Below are positions 59,158 to 64,000 of a stretch of 64,000 nt of DNA, one piece after another (within the stretch, counting starts at the first letter, position 1; each line of letters starts with the position of its first letter). Below the pieces are notes generated by a model, which was not told where the DNA came from, did not search any database, and saw only the letters and a list, made by a program, of their open reading frames with translations. A program made the position numbers and the translations under genes. The stretch is from Paracoccaceae bacterium (GTDB lineage Bacteria > Pseudomonadota > Alphaproteobacteria > Rhodobacterales > Rhodobacteraceae): assembly GCA_016778765.1 (NCBI GenBank), contig JADHOV010000001.1:1-64000 (forward strand). Direction: 5' to 3'.

Positions 59158-59337
59158 GCCACGCCCAAACAGGCCTGCCTTACGGGCGCAGGCTTCATGG
59201 CCAAAACTGTAAATCCGGGCGCGCACTTGCTTTCAAATCCTACAAATGACGCAGCCCAAATCGCGAGCTTACGCACGCAGCGCGGCGCATGATCTAACTG
59301 GGGCGCCGCAAAAATTTTGCCTTGACAAGAGGTTTTA

Positions 59338-61257
59338 TCAGCTGGCGGAAAACTGGAGAATATTCTGGGATGGATGCACCAATTCAAAGATGGTTTTGTG
59401 AATATCCTGCGCGGTCAAACCAGCATCTTTGTACATTTCTTGCGGCGATCCGTGGTCAATAAAGCGATCTGGTAAGGTTAAGGTGCGCAATTTCACCCCC
59501 TGCTCCAACTGACCTGATTGCGCCAAATAATGCAGCACCATAGCCCCAAACCCACCAACCGAGCCCTGCTCAACCGTTACCACCGCCTTATGGTGGCGCA
59601 TCAATTGCGTGATTAAATCTGTATCAAGCGGCTTGGCAAAGCGCGCATCGGCAATCGTCACGCGAATACCCTGCTGCGCCAACGTGATTGAGGCTTGCTC
59701 AATTTCGCCCAAATGTGCCCCAAAAGAAAGGATGGCGACATCCTCGCCCTCTTGCACAATCCGGCCTTTGCCGATCTCGAGCACGTCGCCGCGCGGGGGC
59801 ATGGCAACCCCTGTGCCGTTTCCACGCGGATAGCGAAAGGCGATCGGGCCAGCATCATGCGCCGCTGCCGTGGCCACCATATGCATCAACTCGGCCTCAT
59901 CCGAGGCAGCCATCACGGTAAACCCCGGCAGATTGCTCAGATAGGCGATATCAAACGCCCCCGCATGCGTGGCACCATCGGCCCCAACCAAACCCGCGCG
60001 GTCAATTGCAAAACGTACCGGCAAACCTTGCAGCGCCACATCATGAACCACTTGATCATAGCCGCGCTGCAAAAAGGTTGAATAAATCGCACAAAAGGGT
60101 TTCAGGCCGCTGGCCGCCATTCCTGCGGCAAATGTCACCCCATGCTGCTCCGCAATCCCGACGTCAAACACGCGCTTTGGAAAGCGGTCCGCCAAAATAT
60201 TGAGACCTGTGCCCGATGGCATCGCCGCGGTTACCGCAACAATATTGGGATCGCGTGCCGCTTCATCGCACAGCGCTTGCCCGAATACTTTTGTATAAGC
60301 CGGCGCGTTGGGTTGCGATTTTGCCTGGGCGCCGGTTGCAACGTTGAATTTTGATACGCCGTGATATTTATCCGCAGCCTGTTCTGCAGGCGCGTAGCCT
60401 TTGCCTTTCACCGTGCATGCATGGATCAACACCGGGCCCGTTGCCCGCGTGCGCGCCGCGCGCAATATCGGCAACAACTGGTTCATATCATGGCCATCTA
60501 TCGGGCCAATATACTCAAATCCCAATTCTTCGAACAAAGTGCCAGAGCCGTGCAAACCTGTTACCAATTGGCGCGCGCGCTTAGCGCTGTCGCGCAAGGG
60601 TGAGGGCAGGGCCGATTCAAACCCTTCCGCCAGCGCCTTCATTTTCGCCAAAGGTTCGTTCGAATAAAGCTTAGAAAGATAAGAGGACATCGCGCCCACC
60701 GGGGGTGCGATCGACATTTCATTATCGTTCAAAATAACAAATAAGCGCCGGCCTTCGCTGCCAGCGTTGTTTAAGGCTTCATAAGCCATACCCGCGCTGA
60801 TCGAGCCATCGCCGATCACAGCGATTGCATCCCCCGTCGGGCGCCCCATATCGCGCCCCACGGCAAAGCCCAGCGCCGCAGAAATAGAGGTTGAGCTATG
60901 CGCAGCGCCAAAGGGATCAAATTCGCTTTCGCTGCGTTTGGTAAAGCCGCTTAACCCATCTTTTTGCCGCAAACTGCGGATGCGGTCACGCCGGCCCGTA
61001 AGAATCTTATGCGGGTAACATTGGTGCCCAACATCCCAGATCAATTTATCATGCGGCGTGTTAAACACTGCGTGGATCGCCACGCTCAATTCGACAACCC
61101 CCAGCGAAGAGCCCAAATGCCCGCCAGTTTCGGACACGGCCGAAACAACCTCGCTGCGCAACTCATGTGCCAATTGGATAAGTTCTGAATCTTTTAGGCC
61201 TTTCAAATCTGCAGGGCCTGCAATTCGCTCGAGCATGGGAAGATCAGAATGTTGCAT
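59338..61257 (-). CDS. dxs: 1-deoxy-D-xylulose-5-phosphate synthase
   Basis: A 639-residue thiamine diphosphate enzyme condensing pyruvate and glyceraldehyde 3-phosphate, the first step of the MEP isoprenoid pathway that feeds carotenoids, ubiquinone and the phytyl tail of bacteriochlorophyll. The [16 protein letters not shown] region, TPP motif [18 protein letters not shown] and the transketolase pyrimidine domain with [12 protein letters not shown] are intact. AGGAGG precedes the ATG. Lying behind pufC fits supply of photosynthetic pigment precursors. Confidence 0.97.
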   Translation of the reverse strand: MQHSDLPMLERIAGPADLKGLKDSELIQLAHELRSEVVSAVSETGGHLGSSLGVVELSVAIHAVFNTPHDKLIWDVGHQCYPHKILTGRRDRIRSLRQKDGLSGFTKRSESEFDPFGAAHSSTSISAALGFAVGRDMGRPTGDAIAVIGDGSISAGMAYEALNNAGSEGRRLFVILNDNEMSIAPPVGAMSSYLSKLYSNEPLAKMKALAEGFESALPSPLRDSAKRARQLVTGLHGSGTLFEELGFEYIGPIDGHDMNQLLPILRAARTRATGPVLIHACTVKGKGYAPAEQAADKYHGVSKFNVATGAQAKSQPNAPAYTKVFGQALCDEAARDPNIVAVTAAMPSGTGLNILADRFPKRVFDVGIAEQHGVTFAAGMAASGLKPFCAIYSTFLQRGYDQVVHDVALQGLPVRFAIDRAGLVGADGATHAGAFDIAYLSNLPGFTVMAASDEAELMHMVATAAAHDAGPIAFRYPRGNGTGVAMPPRGDVLEIGKGRIVQEGEDVAILSFGAHLGEIEQASITLAQQGIRVTIADARFAKPLDTDLITQLMRHHKAVVTVEQGSVGGFGAMVLHYLAQSGQLEQGVKLRTLTLPDRFIDHGSPQEMYKDAGLTAQDIHKTIFELVHPSQNILQFSAS

Positions 61258-61280
61258 CAGACGCGCCTCCTAAGCGAGAG

Positions 61281-61318
61281 AAAAAGCGTCACATTCAAGG
61301 AGACCCTGAATGTGACGC
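61281..61318 (-). terminator. puf operon terminator
   Basis: GCGTCACATTCA pairs with TGAATGTGACGC over 12 perfect base pairs, and on the minus strand TTTTT follows. It ends only 24 bases before the dxs ATG. Confidence 0.9.
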
Positions 61319-61323
61319 CAGTC

Positions 61324-61425
61324 TCCTGTAGCCAACAGGATGGGAACCGGGGTGTGGAGACCCCGTATTTGACCCACGGGAAAATGGATCAAATCTGGCG
61401 GGGATCAGGGGCGGCATTACCGCCC
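61324..61425 (-). other. Three tandem hairpins in the puf 3' region
   Basis: Between pufC and the terminator, in minus-strand order, lie GGGCGG/CCGCCC (61409-61425), CGGGGT/ACCCCG (61348-61365) and TCCTGT/ACAGGA (61324-61340). None has a T run. Such stems usually stabilise the 3' end of the puf mRNA. The segment AGGAGAC at 61321-61327 (minus strand) can also pair with the loop of the terminator. Confidence 0.75.
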
Positions 61426-61431
61426 ACAATC

Positions 61432-62547
61432 CTATTCGTAAACCGGCGTGCCCGTGGTCGCGAGCTCGGGCCAGTATTGGATCACATTGGTGCCCTGCAG
61501 CGGCTGTTGATAGCCTTTGTGACAGGTTTTACACGCCGCTTTTGGCGCATCCCCATGCAAAGTACCAAGGCGGTTCTCAGGATAAGTATCACCCAATGGG
61601 ATCAGATACTCGGTGTTCATTTCCTGAACCATTCCGATACCCAGCGATTCTGTGCCCCATTGAGGCGTCACTTGCTCGGGATCATAGAATGCCCGCGTAT
61701 TGTGGCAGAAGACACAGTTCACACCCAAAGAGTTACTGACATAATTCATCAGCGCATAGGTGCGTTCTGCATTCTGAATGCTCGCCACATCCGGATCGGT
61801 GATGTCTTCATCGGTCCGGCTTTCCAAACTGTGCACCCCAATCACTTCACCATCTACCAAATACTTCTCAAGCGCATCAGAGGGCAAAGAGCTGTATTGG
61901 CTGAGCGGCGTGACCCGGTTCTGGTTCGACGACCATCCCGCGGTAGACGCATTGACCGGCGTCACTTTGAACCAAATGTCGCTGGGCACATTTTGTCCCC
62001 GGTGACAGGTCATGCAGGTCACCCCCACCTCTTTATTGGCGTTGACATGACCATCCCAGTTTTCATTGATATTCTGGGTCATTTGGATCATCCGGCGGGC
62101 CACAACTTTGGTGTAGAGTGTATCTTCACCATAGGTTTCGACATCGCCATCCCCGTGACAATAAGCGCAGCCTTCTTCGGGCGCTACCCAGCGGGTCATC
62201 GCCGCCATCACCCGGTTGAAGTTATCCTCCGTAACATCACCCAACACTTGAACGTTTTCATAGATGTCTTTGGCCAGCGCATCGCCAGCCTCGGGGATAT
62301 AAGGCTCATCCTCGATCAGCTCGGCAATATCAGGATCCGGAATAGCCAGTTCGGCTTTAAATTCCGGCACTGACATACCCGTGCCGCGCGGCCCGGTTTG
62401 CAGACTGTCCGTGGCATAGGGTTGCCCCCAGGCCACGATCATGATCGCCACAAAAACAGCCCCGCCTACGGCGCCAACCAGAATGCCAGGCCCGAACACA
62501 TCTTTCGGGTTCTCGCGATTCCATTTGTTAAACCAATTCGGAAGCAT
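61432..62547 (-). CDS. pufC: Photosynthetic reaction-centre tetraheme cytochrome subunit
   Basis: A 371-residue protein that donates electrons to the special pair from the periplasm. Four CxxCH haem sites are present, with first cysteines at residues 127, 178, 278 and 339. The N-terminus has a single hydrophobic span (ILVGAVGGAVFVAIMIVAW) without an obvious lipobox, so it is probably anchored by that helix. It follows pufM by four bases, with no pufX gene between. Confidence 0.97.
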   Translation of the reverse strand: MLPNWFNKWNRENPKDVFGPGILVGAVGGAVFVAIMIVAWGQPYATDSLQTGPRGTGMSVPEFKAELAIPDPDIAELIEDEPYIPEAGDALAKDIYENVQVLGDVTEDNFNRVMAAMTRWVAPEEGCAYCHGDGDVETYGEDTLYTKVVARRMIQMTQNINENWDGHVNANKEVGVTCMTCHRGQNVPSDIWFKVTPVNASTAGWSSNQNRVTPLSQYSSLPSDALEKYLVDGEVIGVHSLESRTDEDITDPDVASIQNAERTYALMNYVSNSLGVNCVFCHNTRAFYDPEQVTPQWGTESLGIGMVQEMNTEYLIPLGDTYPENRLGTLHGDAPKAACKTCHKGYQQPLQGTNVIQYWPELATTGTPVYE

Positions 62548-62551
62548 GCTA

Positions 62552-63538
62552 TCACTCCTTGCCTATAAAGGCTTCGTATGAGCCATAGCTGTCATAGCCA
62601 TACGAGCCGTCATACATAGGCGCAAAGTTATGTTCTTGTGCCCAGATGAACCAGTTATCGACAACCGTGCCGGTGAGAAGGATCCCAATACCACCCGTGA
62701 TCGGGGTGAGCACTGCGAACCACCATGCCCAGCGGTGAATACCCTCCATGGTCGCGTTAAAGCCCATCGTCCAGCGCCAGAAAAGGGCTGCACGCTCAGA
62801 GGCGGTGCCGCGATCATAGATCTGCTCGAGCTCGCGATCACCGCCGAAACGGGTCACCGCCAGAATGGTCGCCCCGTGCATGGCGAACAGCAGAACCGAG
62901 CCATAGAGGAAGACAATCGACAGAGCATGGAAGGGGTTATAATAAAGGTTGCCATAACGAATTGAGAACGCGGTGGTCCAATCGAGATGCGGGAAAATGC
63001 CATAAGGCACAGCCTCAGACCAGCTGCCCATCAGGACGGGCCGGAACAAGCCAAGCACCAAGAACAACCAAATCGCGCTGGCGAAGGCCCAGGCCACATG
63101 TTTGCCCATCTTTTGCTCTTGCGCCAAAAGATAGGTCCGCAACCACCAAGTGCACACCGAGACCAGCAAGAAGAAAGAGGCGATGATATAAAGCCCTCCA
63201 TCATTCAAGGGTGGCATGCTGAGCCCGTGCTCGGGGCCCGGAGGTTCTAGCGCCAGCCAGAAACCCTGCCGTAGGAACTCTGGCAAAGACCAGCCCACCT
63301 GCGCCAACATGCTGATGCCAACGATAAAGAACCAGGCCAAGCCGGTTGCCAGACCGATCATACCCGTCCAGCCCAAATAAACCGGGCCAAGCTGTGCGTT
63401 TCCGATCCAACCGGCCAGATTGGAAAACCAAGGGGTTCCCATCCGCTCGGCCGCCATCGTGCCCGTTTCATTATCCAAGCCCATCTCCGCAGGACCGCGA
63501 ACTTGCACTTGGGTGAATATGTTCTGATATTCAATCAT
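62552..63538 (-). CDS. pufM: Photosynthetic reaction centre M subunit
   Basis: A 328-residue membrane protein with five transmembrane helices that binds bacteriochlorophyll, bacteriopheophytin, the primary quinone and the non-haem iron. Key regions are [20 protein letters not shown] (special-pair and iron histidines), the [15 protein letters not shown] loop with an iron-ligand Glu, and [18 protein letters not shown] 63538 ([13 protein letters not shown]) is the family start, two bases after the pufL stop. Longer openings upstream are unlikely. Confidence 0.98.
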   Translation of the reverse strand: MIEYQNIFTQVQVRGPAEMGLDNETGTMAAERMGTPWFSNLAGWIGNAQLGPVYLGWTGMIGLATGLAWFFIVGISMLAQVGWSLPEFLRQGFWLALEPPGPEHGLSMPPLNDGGLYIIASFFLLVSVCTWWLRTYLLAQEQKMGKHVAWAFASAIWLFLVLGLFRPVLMGSWSEAVPYGIFPHLDWTTAFSIRYGNLYYNPFHALSIVFLYGSVLLFAMHGATILAVTRFGGDRELEQIYDRGTASERAALFWRWTMGFNATMEGIHRWAWWFAVLTPITGGIGILLTGTVVDNWFIWAQEHNFAPMYDGSYGYDSYGSYEAFIGKE

Positions 63539-63540
63539 GA

Positions 63541-64000
63541 TTACATCCCCACCTGTGATGGCCAAATCGGCAATTCAAGCCACCAGTTCCACCATTCAGG
63601 CCAGCCTTTTGTCCAGACCGGGCCGGAAATAATGATACAAACGGCGGAAAAGAAAACCGCGTTAATCGCCAGTAAAAATCCAAGGCGGTGGATCCCCAAC
63701 GTGCCGATCGAATACCCGATAAGATCGCGAAAGAACGTATCTTCGTGATCAGGGCCCATCGCTTCTTGGCCTTTTTCGGGATTGGCCGCGCTCAGGATCA
63801 AACCGCCATGCAATGCCAACGCCAGCGTGGTGGTAAAGAATAAGGTTACCGCCAGCATATGGGCTGGATTATAATGGAAGTGTAAATATGCATAACCCGT
63901 ATTGCTGACCCAATCGAGGTGGCTGAAAATCCCATAGGGAAATCCATGCCCCCAGGCGCCCATTAATAAGGGCCGAAATACGACCAAAGTCATATAGGCA
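63541..64000 (-). CDS. pufL: Photosynthetic reaction centre L subunit (C-terminal part)
   Basis: The last about 152 codons of pufL; the gene runs off the window edge, so the start is not visible. [40 protein letters not shown], the [14 protein letters not shown] segment and [20 protein letters not shown] are conserved L features with the special-pair and iron histidines. The light-harvesting pufBA genes would be expected upstream, beyond the window. Confidence 0.97.
   Translation of the reverse strand, partial: AYMTLVVFRPLLMGAWGHGFPYGIFSHLDWVSNTGYAYLHFHYNPAHMLAVTLFFTTTLALALHGGLILSAANPEKGQEAMGPDHEDTFFRDLIGYSIGTLGIHRLGFLLAINAVFFSAVCIIISGPVWTKGWPEWWNWWLELPIWPSQVGM

Noticed and set aside
61249-62373. 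A 374-codon plus-strand open frame opposite pufC
   Set aside because: It is antisense to a certain tetraheme cytochrome, has no recognisable domain, and comes from codon-bias mirror effects.

Overview
The window comes from the chromosome of an alphaproteobacterium, very probably a Rhodobacteraceae (Roseobacter-group) aerobic anoxygenic phototroph. Three things point there. The gene order rpsT / dnaA-dnaN-recF / gyrB is present. At the right edge is a puf operon in which a tetraheme reaction-centre cytochrome (PufC) follows PufM directly, with dxs behind it. The protein set (QueG, GltB/GltD, MatB-type ligase, UbiB/UbiE, LeuCDB, CtpA, RppH) is typical. G+C looks moderate (low to mid 50s by eye), so a pelagic RCA/Planktomarina-like lineage is plausible; this is inference and was not tested.

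Layout. 1-4,340: initiator tRNA(fMet), a stand-alone hydantoinase/oxoprolinase-type protein, queG and a glutathione S-transferase. 4,290-10,444: glutamate synthase gltD-gltB. 10,572-14,973: uppP behind a palindromic operator-like site, aroQ, a malonyl-CoA synthetase, pgsA and moaD-moaE. 15,001-19,440: an OmpA-family protein with a small coiled-coil partner, then ubiA head to head with rsmE and a small membrane protein. 19,495-23,483: gshA, a flagellar remnant (truncated motB, an orphan C-terminal fragment, flgD) and a choline-kinase-like phosphotransferase. 23,473-27,639: ubiE-ubiB divergent from mutM and an enoyl-CoA hydratase. 27,754-35,412: rpsT, the dnaA upstream region, dnaA, dnaN, recF, a LysE-type exporter and gyrB. 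35,445-43,597: threonine aldolase, a cysteine-cluster protein, ribF, a MaoC hydratase, a HAD phosphatase, a family II pyrophosphatase, yaaA, recQ and a YggT protein. 43,681-48,774: arfB, a compact small-transcript locus, mepA, an MFS transporter and pncA-pncB. 48,893-53,161: a DMT exporter and leuC-leuD-leuB. 53,612-59,157: a dense co-directional run rsfS, rlmH, gpmI, envC-like, ctpA, rppH. 59,338-64,000 (minus strand): pufL (partial), pufM, pufC, four tandem hairpins, dxs.

Most of the window is ordinary core genome with tight operons: four-base ATGA overlaps in pgsA/moaD, rsmE/next gene, gpmI/envC, envC/ctpA and ribF/YcgN, and a TAATG junction in leuC/leuD. I see no insertion sequence, prophage or CRISPR array. 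The most unusual locus is a roughly 180-nt minus-strand unit at about 44,162-44,380. It has a perfect -35 hexamer, an extended anti-16S Shine-Dalgarno, short overlapping reading frames, a downstream CACCTCC element able to sequester that Shine-Dalgarno, and an intrinsic terminator. Next are the eroded flagellar cluster, the puf-dxs hairpin array, and the operator over the uppP promoter.
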